Shown: positions 32,301 through 43,760, numbered from the stretch's first letter. The stretch: 64,000 nucleotides of DNA from Diploptera punctata (GCA_030220185.1 JASPKZ010003415.1:1514001-1578000); one strand, 5' to 3'. Made by a program: numbers and translations. The notes: generated from the letters alone by a model not told the origin.

Positions 32301-32398
32301 AGTTTTAATATTTTACAGAATAAGATAAAAATGTAAATATCTTTAAATTCGATACTATTGTAGTATGAGCTAAAAGTAATACTCTTCTAAAAAAAAAA

Positions 32399-32489
32399 TC
32401 CTCCCAGCCGGATTTGAACCAGCGACCTATGGATTACTGAAATTATATACCACTAGAGTTCACCGCTCTACCAACTGAGCTCTTACAAC
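32399..32489 (-). pseudogene. tRNA-Tyr-like pseudogene with intron, anticodon CTA
   Basis: Minus strand: GCTCAGTTGGTAGAGCGG is a standard D arm and box A. AACTCTAGTGG is followed by a short intron-like insert and ATCCATAGGTCGC. The T-arm GCTGGTTCAAATCCGGC is intact, and GGGAGGA then a run of nine T follows, like a Pol III terminator. D arm, variable region and T-arm match animal intron-containing tRNA-Tyr. The 5' acceptor strand (GTTGTAA) does not pair with the 3' strand (TGGGAGG), and the anticodon that should be GTA reads CTA (plus 32454-32456). I take it as a pseudogene or a SINE head. Confidence 0.65.
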
Positions 32490-32540
32490 GATTGACTAAA
32501 AAGTCGACAAGTCCGCAACCTATTATACCAGTTTTCATTT

Positions 32541-33190
32541 TTTTTTATTTTCTGATGATTCTGGCCAGGATTTTAGAAAAAAAATATGAAATTATTGTAT
32601 TGTCACGGGTCCTTTACAAGTATACAAAGTTTCAAGTCGATCCAATGTTTCTAAGTGGGTGAAAATCGTGTTCAAAGATTCCGTTACATAGATACAAAGA
32701 CACTTTTTTTATTTTCTGATGATTCTGGCCAGGATTTTAGAAAATAAATATGAAATTATTGTATTGTCACGGGTCCTTTACAAGTATACAAAGTTTCAAG
32801 TCGATCCAATGTTTCTAAGTGGGTGAAAATCGTGTTCAAAGATTCCGTTACATAGATACAAAGACACTTTTTTTATTTTCTGATGATTCTGGCCAGGATT
32901 TTTGAAAATAAATATGAAATTATTGTATTGTCACGGGTCCTTTACAAGTATACAAAGTTTCAAGTCGATCCAATGTTTCTAAGTGGGTGAAAATCGCGTT
33001 GAAAGATTCCGTCACATAGATACAAATACACTTTTTTTATTTTCTGATGATTCTGGCCAGGATTTTAGATAATAAATATGAAATTATTGTATTGTCACGG
33101 GTCCGTTACAAGTATACAACGTTTCAAGTCGATCCAATGATTTTAAGTGGGTGAAATCGCGTTGAAAGATTCCGTTACATGGATAGATAG
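32541..33190. repeat. 164-bp tandem array, four units
   Basis: TTTCTGATGATTCTGGCCAG recurs with starts of the TCTGATG word at 32551, 32715, 32879 and 33043: exactly 164 bp each time. Units also share TTGTCACGGGTCCTTTACAA, CAAGTCGATCCAATGTTTCT and GATTCCGTTACATAGATAC. Units one to three differ at only a few positions; unit four is more diverged and ends in a short GATA run. Confidence 0.95.
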
Positions 33191-33399
33191 ATAGATAGAT
33201 ACAGGTCAAGCTAATATAAATCGTGTAAAAACAATTATAATATACAGTTACAATTTTTTATATTCTCTAACACCTCAACGGAATTTTATCATGAACTTTA
33301 TTAGCAAATATAACTAGGGAATACCTGACGTGCGCTGCTACGGCTAAACAAATTAAATATTGAGGGTTAATTAATTATATGCTATACATTGCGACGAAC
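33191..33399. other. Unassigned spacer
   Basis: CTAGGGAATACCTGACGTGCGC near 33315 resembles the start of repeat R. Otherwise nothing. Confidence 0.3.
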
Positions 33400-33720
33400 G
33401 AAACATGGCGGTTGCTAGCGTAAATTTTTAATTTCAAATTTCAGGTAAACCCCCCTTCTAACGGTCGAATTTCTCTGATTTTTCGATAATACATACCTCG
33501 GTTTATTTTAATAGGATATTCCGAGCTTTGTTCTGAAACGTCGAAAATTGCGATTTTTACATTTTCATTTCAGACGAACTCCTACACCTAATGATTTTAG
33601 AACATAATAGATAACGGCTAATCACTCGCCGCATTTGAAAACCTGTATAGGCCTATACAAATTTTCACTAAGATTGGTTGAACGGTTTAGAAGTATATAA
33701 AAAACAAACAGACATACATT
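33400..33720 (+). repeat. Dispersed repeat R2, copy 2
   Basis: Same word order as 24060-24368, ending GTTGAACGGTTTAGAAGTAT. It is followed by a (TATG)n tail, which makes it look like a retroposon with a microsatellite tail. Confidence 0.65.
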
Positions 33721-33722
33721 CC

Positions 33723-33724
33723 TT

Positions 33725-33756
<32 letters not shown>

Positions 33757-33778
33757 TGTATGTATGTTTGTATGTATG

Positions 33779-33819
<41 letters not shown>
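33723..33819. repeat. (TATG)n then (TA)n microsatellite
   Basis: TATG units at about 33727-33784 run into TA units at 33785-33819. Confidence 0.95.
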
Positions 33820-33821
<2 letters not shown>

Positions 33822-34368
33822 TGAAAATCTCATGATAAAATAAATGAAGCCATCTATTTTCTATATTTCAGTTTATATCTCATTTCAGCACTTTACGATT
33901 TTACAAAATACTCGTCACGCAGGAACTGTATAAGCTAAATGAATTACCCTAGCAAGTCGAATTTATGGTTCGTTTTTCCTCATTACGGAATATATATTTC
34001 TTTCGTTAATTGTATTGTATTTATCTAGTTACATTGCGAGCAAACAAAATAAACCAGAAGAACAAAGTCCATGGGCAATTATTAAAGTGTAAGACCCACA
34101 ATATCCTCAAATATGGCGACCGCTATGCTTTGAGGTAAATCTTGTACGTGCTAGAAAAAATTGAAAAGTATTTACAACATTAAAAACTGGCCGAGAGACA
34201 CGAATATTTTTATTTATAAACATTAAAAATTATTTTGTAAATCAGTGTTATCTACTTACAGTTAGTGCAGAAATTATAGATACACTTAAAATATCGCAGA
34301 TATAAATAAATAATTTAATTATTTCTTCAGTATATACAAAAACAAAATTATACATATTTACATAAAAT
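33820..34368. other. Unassigned; partly shared with 37400-37530
   Basis: GTCGAATTTATGGTTC and TTACGGAATATATATTTCTTT (in parts) recur at about 37425-37470, so it is an old repeat of unknown type. Confidence 0.35.
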
Positions 34369-34671
34369 AAAGTAAAGTTATCCCACAACAGGCCCGGGGG
34401 CCCTTGGGGTAGTAGGAGGTTAAGGCTCCCACTTTTTTTCTAGACAATCGACACTTTATGTAAGCCGGGTTGTCAGCCGTGCGTGACGGCCGCCTTTACC
34501 CCCAGAACCAGCGTCTGGTACTCATATCCGTTAGAGGCTGAATCGACCCCAGGGCCATAGTGCCGCCAGAGGGATTGGGTCAGTTTAAAAATCCTGACCC
34601 CAACGGGACTTGAACCCTCGTCCCTCCGGTTTGTAGCTCAGTGCCTTAACCACTACGCTACGGCGTGCCCC
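34369..34671 (-). mobile_element. SINE-1, copy 2
   Basis: Minus strand begins GGGGCACGCCGTAGCGTAGT. Box B is GAGGGTTCAAGTCCC, and the body matches the copy at 4751. ACATATTTACAT before and ACATATTACAT after look like a target duplication with one base lost. The copy is about 300 bp, complete. Confidence 0.92.
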
Positions 34672-34706
34672 AACATATTACATTGTACTCTACGTATAAA
34701 TATAAA

Positions 34707-36091
34707 TAAATGCAGTTTCCTCTATTTTAACATAAAATTAACGAGTAAAATAATAATGTATACACGAACAACAAAAATTAACACACAAAAAGTATTGATA
34801 CAGTCTCATATTATGGCTGTTTTTAGTCTTTACTTTTTGAGTTCAATGTTGGGAGGGAGCCCTTCTGATTTCAAGATGGCTTGAGGACGCCATAGCTTCG
34901 ACCCGACTAAATTTGAAGTTACTGAAAAAGGTATATTTCTCCATTCTTCTTCCAAAGCGTTTCTCAGGTCTTGCTTGTTGGAAACCTGCTTTGAATGAAT
35001 TCTCCTTTTCAGATGTTCCCATAAATTTATGGGGTTTATGTCCAGATACTGCGGAGGAGTTTCTTTGTACTTTGGTGTATTATACAAAATCCATAAACGC
35101 ATATTAAAACCGTTGTGCTTGGGATCATTATCTTGCATAAATACAAAATCTTGTTTAATCCCCATTTCATCTGTAGAGGTATGAAGATTGGTCTTTAGTA
35201 CGTTCATATACTGTTTGTGATCCATCAAACCATTGATAAAATGCAAGGTCCCGACTCCAGAGGTAGTCATGTATCCCCATACTAATAAAGAACCATCACT
35301 ATGTTTCACAGTGGGCTGGAGATTTTACTTTTGTAGCTCTGTATTGTGATTCCTCCAAACTTTTCGTCTTCCATCTGAACAGGAAATTTTTATCTTAGGC
35401 TCGTCAGTATAAATTACTTTTTTACAAAATTCTTTGGGCTGTTTATGTGTGTTTTAGCGAGGTTCAGATGTTTCTGTCAGTTTTCTTCACTTACTAAGCA
35501 TTTCCTACGGGCTGTTTTCCATGTAGTTCGTTAGCCCATAGACTGTTAAGAACATTGCTAGCAGAAATACTATAATTAAAGTAAGTTTTGATACTAGTTG
35601 CTAATTTAGGGGCACTACTTTAAGGTTTTTTGCTTTACTTTTCTCAATAATACTTTTTCAACATTAACATACAGTTTTCTAGGACGTCCTGATCTGTGGC
35701 TATTTTCGTAAGATTCTCGTTCACCAACTCTATCAATTATATGCTGAATATTTGATCTTGGCCTTCCAGTTATTTCACTAATTTAATTTAGCGATTCACA
35801 CTGATTATGTAAACAAATAATTAATTTTCTTCCCTCTACTGTAGTCTTCTACCTTTGCGCTCCATTCCAGCGTTAATCTGCAGCCAGAACACACACAACT
35901 ACACGGCAAAGTACTCAAGGCTAGAGTGAATAACAAAAATACCAGACCCACCCCCACTCGACTTCATGTGAACATTCTGTTAACCAAATCTTAGTACTGT
36001 ATCAATACTTTTTGTTTCTTAATTTTTGTTCTTCATGTACAAATTATTTTTTTGCTCGTTAATTGTCATGTTTAAACAAAACAAACTGCTG
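34707..36091 (-). mobile_element. Tc1-type element with inactivated transposase
   Basis: Ends near 34711 and 36091 are inverted repeats of about 95 bp; both contain ATTAACGAG, AACAAAAATTAA and CAAAAAGTATTGATACAGT. The best frame, 34830-35309 on the minus strand, gives 159 residues: SDGSLLVWGYMTTSGVGTL, FVFMQDNDPKHN (catalytic Asp at residue 60) and YLDINPINLWEHLKRRI. In active Tc1 transposases the last block is DLNPIENLW with the catalytic Glu 35 residues after that Asp; here the Glu is missing by a one-codon deletion. The N-terminal DNA-binding part upstream to about 35860 is broken by stops. The transposase would cut and rejoin DNA at the ends; this copy cannot. Confidence 0.92.
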
Positions 36092-36394
36092 TATTTAACT
36101 TCATAAAGTTCAATTTAATGGTGTACATTTTGTTTTTTATATAGTGAAAAAAAATGAAATTATTTATTTCTATCTATGTTATTTTTAAGTGTATCAATAC
36201 TTTCTGCACTAATTGTATCTAAGGTGCTACAGTTTGACTTCGTGTCCATAAATGTAGCTCAATTTGATCCTGTCTTCTGCCTTTTTGTCATTCTTGTACT
36301 CCCAACATTTTCAAATCCCGTTCAACACAAACTATCTGATGTAAGGGTATCCAACTATTCTTTAAAATTATTTATAACATCTATCAATTCTTTC
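36092..36394. other. Unassigned sequence
   Basis: An 83-codon plus frame at 36176-36427 starts here and runs into the Pal copy; its N-terminus is hydrophobic, but it is not recognised. Confidence 0.3.
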
Positions 36395-37014
36395 TATTTA
36401 ACTCGTGACCCAAATTGTAGTGAATGACCAATCACATTTGAATGAATTTTGTTTTACAACCAATGACAGTTGTGTTTACCTCGCTCTTTATCGATTTCTC
36501 TTTATGAGCTCCTGCATTTGTGATAATGAAAGCTCCACCTTTTTAATACTCTGAACAGCCCAGAGCATCACTTTTCTCCAACAAATACATTGAATATAGC
36601 AAATAATGAACAGATTCCTTGATATTACTGAGTTGCTTATCAAAAAAATTAATTATTAACCTATAATGTTGATTATAATATACAGTTTGATGTGTTTCAT
36701 TATTTGTCCATCAGGGTGCATTCTTACAATATTGCGATTCTATTTAGCAATAAATAATATGATCAAGTTGCAGTGAATATACATAACCTCACATTTCTGA
36801 TTTGTTTTCAAACATCGCCGTTTACATTAAATATAAATATTTTAAAATACCGGTAACTATATTTAAATAACGACTTTTGAGTAAACAGCTTAATTGTATT
36901 CGTTAAATAGTCACACTTGACTTCCAAATCTTCTAAATAAATCCACTCGTCACTTCGTGACTCGTCAATTAATCGATAATTTGGAAATCACTCGTGGCAT
37001 TATTTATGATAAAC
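36395..37014 (+). mobile_element. Pal element, copy P3
   Basis: CTATTTAACTCGTGACCC, GAATGACCAATCACATTTG, CTCTTTATCGATTTCTC and CAACAAATACATTGAATATA come in family order. The palindrome at about 36915-37000 is followed by GGCATTATTTATGATA. Confidence 0.8.
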
Positions 37015-37679
37015 ATTTCGATAGAAGGAAAGTACATTTCTAGTTCTATTCGTAGGTTTTTTTTTTTGCTATGTCGTCGTGAAAAGTTCTAGCTGGCCTG
37101 TATATTATTGGTACTCTCAACAATAAATATTTTCAATTCCAGCCAATACCCACCCTGGAGGACCAGGTCCCATATGTATGACCCCTGAGACCCCGAGACA
37201 CTGGTGCCCATTTTAGTCGGCATTTTACAACATCGAAGAATTACATTGGGTCAATTATTATTTACACACCCAGTCACAATACGACTGGACGTTAAATTTT
37301 GGCCGAAGGCAAAAAAAAAAGGTCTTATGTGCTTTGGCTATAATAATATTTAAAACACGACTGTACATATGAGACGAAGGAACGGCGTAAACTAAACAAT
37401 TTCCTCAGCAAATCGAATTTATGTTCCAATTTAGCTGGCTTACGGAATATATATTTCTTTTGTTAAATTGGAGAAACTCAATTACCGTTGTCAGTTAATT
37501 TAAAAGTGTCGGACTGCAGTGAAAACCCATCATGCCGTATTTGAATATTGTATAATTTTACAACATTTTAAATAATATCTACCGATATTTATCCATTACT
37601 TTATTAAAAATATTAATAAATTACACTATTGTATCTTACAGGACACATTGCCAATTTAAGGGTTAATTTTTAAACTGTA
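37015..37679. other. Unassigned; old repeat pieces
   Basis: Contains the ACCCTGGAGGACCAGG motif (about 37150) and a stretch shared with 33940-34030. Confidence 0.3.
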
Positions 37680-38010
37680 TGGTAAACAATGTGATGAACC
37701 AAATATGGTGGCTGTTAGAGACGATTTATAATTTCAGATTTCGCTTATAATTTTCTCGTTCCGCAGATTTTTTATACCTTCATATGTTTATTTTAATAGC
37801 ATATACCGAGTTTGTTTGTGAAACATTTAAAACAGCGATTACATGAAGTATTTTTAAATTTTTGTTTTTGGTCAACCCCTACACCTAATGGTCCGATTTT
37901 GCTGGTTAACGAAATCAATATTCTTTTTAAATAACTGTTACATACCAAGTTTGGTTTCGATAAAATAAAAAATGCTGCCGCTAGAGATCACATATAGAGA
38001 GGCCCAAATA
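37680..38010 (+). repeat. Dispersed repeat R2, copy 3, diverged
   Basis: AAATATGGTGGCTGTTAGAG, CAACCCCTACACCTAATGGT and AAATGCTGCCGCTAGAGATC match 49670-49985 more closely than 24060-24368. Confidence 0.55.
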
Positions 38011-38019
38011 TTATATAAC

Positions 38020-38425
38020 TAACTAACTTATTGACATTATCGAATACGTAATTTGAATGCCGCGCGGACATAATCTCTCCATATATCCCTATCCTCAACT
38101 AATGTTTTCCAATCATCTGCTGTATGATATATTTTCCTCAAATCATAGTTAATATTATTCTCTCACCTCATTCTTCGCTTAACTACTCGGCAATTTCCCT
38201 CCGGTTTTCCTACAGGGAGTTTCCATGCCCCTCTTTCATTCCTCATTCGTGTCACATATCCTGCCTATCGCAGTTTACGAGATTTTAACTGTTCTTAATA
38301 TAGCCTAATCTTATTTTCTATAAATAGTTCACTATTATATAGTCTTCTCCATTCGCCTGTCTGTTCATTTCTCTTTAGTCGAAAAATTTTCCTAAGAACT
38401 TTATTCTCAAATTATGTAGATTTTC
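38020..38425 (-). mobile_element. LINE-B 3' fragment
   Basis: TGCCGCGCGGACATAATCTC, CATATCCTGCCTATCGCAG and CTTCTCCATTCGCCTGTCTG mirror the LINE-B terminus in minus orientation. No intact frame. Confidence 0.8.
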
Positions 38426-39399
38426 GAGGATATAAGTACGATTAATCATATAGGCCTATGGTAAACGCGGGTGAATAGGATCAAAAATTTATAAAGTGCT
38501 GAAAAATTGTAATTTTTTTTTTACTTTAAATGAAAATTAATATATGTCTCGAAAGTATAAACATTTTCCTTTTATAATATGTATATTACTAGGATTCTAC
38601 GTTTTTACAGTTCCCGGGAATTTTTAGATTAGTGTTTGAGTGTAAGTAATCCTATTCAACCGCAGTTGGCCGGTAAATCGAATCAGGAGGGAGGATGGAT
38701 AGTATTGATAAATAAACATTCCAAATAATAAATAAGCGTGATATATTTTTATAAAATTACAAATTAACTTAATATTTCCATTTTTGCATACATTTTCCAC
38801 ATGTGAACATTTTCCCTCTTGTTCTAACTCAAAGTTCGTGGTGCGATTAACCTTGCGTTGATAATGGTTACACCCCCACACGTTTTCACCGGTTTTGGGT
38901 CAGAATAATTAAAAAAAAACGAAACTGACATGTATCTTCGCTCAGTTTATTCACTTTTAATTACAATCTGGTTCGTCCGTCTTTTGCCAATCCGAATCAC
39001 CCACGCAAACCACAAAATTTATATTTGTGTGTTGGTAGCACTGGTATATATTTACAGAAATAAACAAAGAGGCCATATATTTCTCAAATCATGCAGTTAT
39101 TAAACATATGGCTTATTTTGAGATTTCTCCAACAGGTGTTAAATTAAAAAAGCAACAATATTCCATTTAAGATATAAGAAATGCACAAAAAGCTTCAATA
39201 CGCATTATCTCCATCTACTGTTAAACAGTTGATTATGGACACAACTTCAACACAGAGTCAATAAAACTCAATTTTACTCGAATAACACTTATTTTTCCAC
39301 CAGGTGGCAATAGCAACAAAACGTTATTTCAGCGCTATCTACGACGTGATTTCCAATAAGTATTCCGATCCGTCCTCCGATCCCATTCGCCCGCATTTA
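38426..39399. other. Unassigned sequence
   Basis: A minus frame at 38624-38881 has no motif I recognise. 39230-39400 could be the 5' leader of the retrotransposon that follows. Confidence 0.3.
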
Positions 39400-40790
39400 A
39401 CACTTAAAGGGGGAAGTACTGGTCAGTTTGTGCTGCTGGCTTGACTCTGCTGAATCTGGATTGACTCTGCTGAATGAAGAACTCTGCTGAACATGGATGA
39501 AGAAGGATATTCTCACCCACCGGCACGCCATACTGCCAGAAAGACCTACAATCGGATGCCCACTACACCAATAGAAACGAGGAATATGTTTGACACACTC
39601 AACTCTGACAAGGAAGAAATACCACCTCCTATAGTGGTGAACACTAAAGATATAACACCACACAAATTGGAATGCATCACTGCAGGAAACAAAAAAGAAG
39701 TATCATGCGATACAACCAAGGAACACTAACCATCAGGACTGCAACAAAAAGAGCTTATGAACATGCCTACAAGCACCTCAAGGAATCGAAGACTCAGTTC
39801 TACACACATGGATACGGCAGACCTCCCATCTTCAAGATTACAATGAAAGGACTACCTAGCTCTATCACTATTGCAGAGATATGTGATGAAATTCAAGATC
39901 GGAAGCTGCCAATAATAGAAGTAAGAAGTATAGAAAAACAAATCATGCAACAAGGCGAAAGGAAAAAGATTGAATGACCAATCTATGTCCTAACATTCAA
40001 GAAAACAGAAGATTTAAAATCAAGACTGGAAAAATACCTCACAGAACTATTTAGCATCAAAATTCGACTAGAACCATACAAGAAACCAACTGGAGGCACA
40101 CAGTGCTCCGGAGAACATAACGTATCTGAGTGCACCCAGAAGACACCAAAATGCTCAAACTGCAACCAGGAGCACGCCGCGAGTTATCGAAATTGCTCCG
40201 TTTTCCAGAAATATCTGAACCTGAGACAACAGACACGACACGAAACAAACCAAACTACATCCGGAAACCACAACAAGAAAACCTGAGACTACAAGAACAT
40301 AAAAAAATACAGAAAGCAACAACTTTCCTCCATTATCGGTCACCAAAATTACTGATCCTAAGCCTGAAAACCTACTTCAACAAATCCTACAACTCCTGAC
40401 CAAAATCCTACAGAACCCACAGATCTTACAAACCACTCTATCCTTTTTAAGTACTTTAACAGCTTCAAGCCAATAAACGACAAAACGAAGAACTTCAAGA
40501 AAACAATTTAAGACCGCAAAGCTTAAGTTCAACATCAGAAAACCTCAATGACACTGCAAGACACTACATTCAACAAGGAAAGCAAAAGAGAGAAGAACTT
40601 TCTTTAGCAAAATTTAAATTACAAACACACACACCTATAAGCACTAGAAGACACGGATCAAGACCTGAAAAAAGTCGGTGCCAAATCACAAACATAAATG
40701 ACTGACAGTGCTTTAAAATACCAACAACAATTAGTGGAAAGTACGATGCTGTTTTCATTGCTTTTACCTGTCAACAATCACTACTAACTA
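39400..40790 (+). mobile_element. ORF1 (Gag-like) region of a Jockey-type retrotransposon
   Basis: The start at 39493 gives MDEEGYSHPPARHTARK. After a frame change, 39745-39975 reads RPPIFKITMKGLPSSITIAE and EICDEIQDRKLPIIEVRSIE. A stop at 39975 is followed in the same frame by PIYVLTFKKTEDLKSRLEK and IKIRLEPYKKPTGGTQCSGE, then HNVSECTQKTPKCSNCNQEH and YRNC. The pattern (P-F-K-V-xx-GLP, V-E-xxKK-xxxxQC, CxxCxxxH) is the RNA-binding ORF1 of Jockey-like LINEs. The first zinc knuckle has lost its C-x2-C half. The product would bind element RNA. RT does not follow; the rest to 40790 is a degraded low-complexity Gag tail. Confidence 0.7.
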
Positions 40791-41368
40791 AATCAAATTT
40801 AAATCTGCATCCTTTCGTTAACTACGTTAGTTTGAATAATTAGTTTACTTGTAGCGTGAAATTGACTAAGTCTAGATTGTGTAAAACAAAGGCAATTCAA
40901 TAAGTATCATTTAAAAACTTGTTTTGTTCGATTCAGTAATGATTTATGAATTACGTATGTGCATGATTCTTGTTATGTAACATAATGATACTACAAAAAA
41001 TAATTAAAAATCTTTCACTGCGCGTCGGTCAACACCTGGCACCGTATGGTCGTGCAGTACCGGTCATATTCTTTCATGCAAGTTACGTTTGTTTCATATT
41101 TTATAAGGCCTGAAAGAGCCTCAAGTTATAAGTAAACCTTCCAAAGGAAAATGGAATCCAGATTCTTTGAAGCAGGCTGTCGAGAAAGTGTTTCTATCTG
41201 TAAAACTGCTGAAATATAAAATATACTCGAATCACGTAAAGTATAGTGGGTTGAATTAGAAACACACACTTTATATTTTTATTGTTTCTGGATCAATTTT
41301 TCGCGCTGATTTTAACATTTGAATTAACTTTATTCAAATGTTAACTGGTGTGTAGATAAAACGAAGGG
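40791..41368. other. Unassigned sequence
   Basis: Nothing recognised. Confidence 0.3.
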
Positions 41369-41869
41369 AAAAACTGCACTAGCGTGAAATATTTTCGAAG
41401 ACCTATAGATCAACAATGCGCATGCGCCAGAGTTTATAGAGCCAGCGATAATCCATATATCGATTATCATCCTCGATTACTATCAGCCGCTATGAAATTT
41501 AAATGGCCAACATTTGCAATAAATCCCCAAATCTATGTTAAAAATATATTAATAATATTAAAATTAAAAAACGTTTATTAAAAATGGGAGTACACTTATT
41601 TATCACTCCCTAACGCTGATCCAACCAGCGATAACCCAAAACAGCGACAGAAAAATCATAGACTAAGTAATATACTCTGTGGAGAAAACAGCAGTTAGCA
41701 TCACAATATTGTGATTTGCATATTTAAATAAATGCTTCAAAATTGTCTAATAATGTTATAAAAATTGTTTGAAGAAATTAAAAATATTAAATAATGTTAG
41801 TAAATACAGAAGAGCTATAGTTTTCAACAATATAAGTGAAAAATCAAGCGCTAGTAAAAGTGCAGTTGA
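41369..41869 (+). mobile_element. M2 nonautonomous DNA element, copy 3
   Basis: Left end AAAAACTGCACTAGCGTGAA, right end AGCGCTAGTAAAAGTGCAGT. The interior matches 2439-3022, including AATGCGCATGCGCCAGAG. Confidence 0.8.
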
Positions 41870-41989
41870 GCCAAACGAAGTTTTAACTTCGGTTATTGAG
41901 GTCATTCTCGTGAAAAGATCTAAAGAAATTTAGATCTTCACCGATCCTATCTAGTAAACACTGAAAATGAAAATTACCAAAAGTGAGGT

Positions 41990-42290
41990 TTTGACAACCG
42001 TACAAGACATATCTAGAAAAAAAATATGAAAAGTTGAAGAAAGAAGCCAAGAGGGTACTGCGTGGAAAACGCTCGCTGTCAGGAAAGTCATTCGCAAAAG
42101 CTCAAAAAAAAAAAAAAAAAAAAAAAAGACAACAAAGAAAGATGACGAAGAGATGGAGACTAAATTAATTTTTTTTGCTGGGAATCTTATGATGGAGATA
42201 TCAATCAGTGTTCTTCCTGCAAAATAAAGTCTCGCGAAGCCCGTGTCAGCATTCCAGAGACATCCGACACATATGAATATTGATTTTTGT
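41990..42290 (+). pseudogene. Possible transposase C-terminal zinc-binding tail
   Basis: Frames give YEKLKKEAKRVLRGKRSLS, then KSFAKAQ, a long A run, KKDDEEMET, and after a shift FFCWESYDGDINQCSSC followed by IPETSDTYEY. Lys-rich tract, then Cys-rich QCxxCKxxxxExxxxIPETSDxYEY, resembles the C-terminal zinc-binding tail of pogo/jerky-type transposases, with several expected Cys and His lost. No DDE region is seen. Weak call. Confidence 0.3.
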
Positions 42291-42384
42291 CAAAAGTAAT
42301 ATGTGACCGGTATTGCAGGCCAGTTTTCTGAATAGGTCAATTTTATGGACATTTGTTTTTGTTTATTTTTCTATTAATATTAAC

Positions 42385-42950
42385 TAGCTAATACCCGGCG
42401 TGTGTTGCCTAAATAAATAAAATGTGATTTTATGCTTAGTTGAATAAGTAAAAAGAAAAATAATTATAAATTTATATCGTAATTATTTTTAGATACCCCG
42501 TGCTGATTACCCGGCGTTTCCCGGGAATCTACTAATACCGATCTTCTTGGCATAAGTGAGCTGAAAGATAAAAATGGTTATTGAGAGTTACCGTATCCGT
42601 AAAAGAATGCCCACTTTCTTGGCATTAATGAGCTAATAGATAAAAATTCTTAATGTGAGTAATCCATAAAAGATAGACATATGCTATCGCGGACCGTTTT
42701 GTAGTTTTTTTTTTTTTTTTGAGATATTCAATTCTGTGTAGTACATTAACTTGATGTATATCTTATGGTTTAGGCAGCGTAAGCCATTTAACCTTTCAAA
42801 AAGTTCCGAAAAACATGTTTTTGTCTACAAAGTATGACTTTTAAGGATGAAGGGGTTGAGTATTACAACTCTTTCATAGCATAAAACCTTCCCGGGAAAC
42901 TCCTGAACATTTTGCAAAAAGCCCCACCACAATCGTATGAACGGTATGGC
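42385..42950 (+). repeat. Repeat R, copy 3
   Basis: TAATACCCGGCGTGTGTTGC, GATTACCCGGCGTTTCCCGG, GGTTTAGGCAGCGTAAGCCA and GGGAAACTCCTGAACATTTT in family order. Confidence 0.75.
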
Positions 42951-42984
42951 AGCGCATGAAGGACAGGCAGACAGCAATGCATTC

Positions 42985-43151
42985 ATTGTAATCATAGCAT
43001 TTTCATGCTATGCTTGCAGCTTTACTAGGGAATTATAGGTGTGGTAGTTTTCCACACCGGTGAAGGATGATGATGATGGCTATATGATTTCGGGGACCGT
43101 TTGCGCTTTGGAAGTTTTCCTGACATTTGTCTTACAGGTGAGGAAAAACCC

Positions 43152-43153
<2 letters not shown>
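42985..43153 (-). mobile_element. SINE-2, copy 3, lacks head and 3' hairpin
   Basis: Plus strand shows TGCAGCTTTACTAGGGAATT, TAGGTGTGGTAG, GGTGAAGGATGATG, CCTGACATTTGTCTTACAGG and stops at ACCCCG, where a TA run begins. The tRNA-like half is missing, and so is the terminal hairpin on the other side. Confidence 0.8.

Positions 43154-43186
<33 letters not shown>
43154..43186. repeat. (TA)n microsatellite
   Basis: TA run between two SINE-2 copies. Confidence 0.95.
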
Positions 43187-43189
<3 letters not shown>

Positions 43190-43507
43190 ATTCTGCCCGA
43201 AGGCAGGTCCTTCACTGCAATCATAGCTTTTTCAAGTTATGCTTGCAGCTTCACTAGGGAATTGTAAGTGTGGTAGCTTCCCTTTGCTTTAAACGCCGGT
43301 GAAGGATGATGATGATGATGATGATGATGATAAGGATGATAAGGATGATGATGATGGCCATATGTTTTCGGGGACCGTTTGGGCCTTGGAAGTTTTCCTG
43401 ACATTTGTCTTTTAGGTGAGGAAAACCCCGATAAAACCCTCACACAGATGTCCCGAAACTGTCTGCTGCGTGACAAGGCAGCACGCTACCTCGAGACCAT
43501 AGCGGTG

Positions 43508-43510
<3 letters not shown>
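43187..43510 (-). mobile_element. SINE-2, copy 4
   Basis: Nearly complete. Plus strand opens AGTAATTCTGCCCGAAGGCA and closes CTACCTCGAGACCATAGCGG. The 3' hairpin is perfect, CTGCC-CGAA-GGCAG on the plus strand at 43193-43206. The ATC/GAT run is expanded at 43307-43355. Box B is degraded. Confidence 0.92.

Positions 43511-43544
<34 letters not shown>
43511..43544. repeat. (TA)n microsatellite
   Basis: TA run directly after the SINE-2 head. Confidence 0.95.
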
Positions 43545-43545
<1 letters not shown>

Positions 43546-43683
43546 CTTAATTTATTTCGTTCTTTCCATTAAGTTCACTAACATATGTACTTAACACTAT
43601 TAAAAAAGAGTGTCAAAATGTTGAATGGGTTTTTAATTACAACCAAAAAACTTTAAGCGGTCGGTACCGCAAACCTTCTCTAT

Positions 43684-43686
43684 ACA

Positions 43687-43739
<53 letters not shown>

Positions 43740-43760
43740 CATTCACTCACTCACTCACTC
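43684..43760. repeat. (CA)n then (TCAC)n microsatellite
   Basis: CA run to about 43737, then CACTCACTCACTCACTCACG. Confidence 0.95.

Noticed and set aside
36176..36427. 83-codon frame with hydrophobic start, possible small membrane protein
   Set aside because: It runs into the Pal copy, has no known motif, and AT-rich DNA gives such frames by chance.
43060..43594. Several frames rich in Tyr-Ile and His
   Set aside because: They are TA and GAT/ATC repeats inside and between SINE-2 copies.
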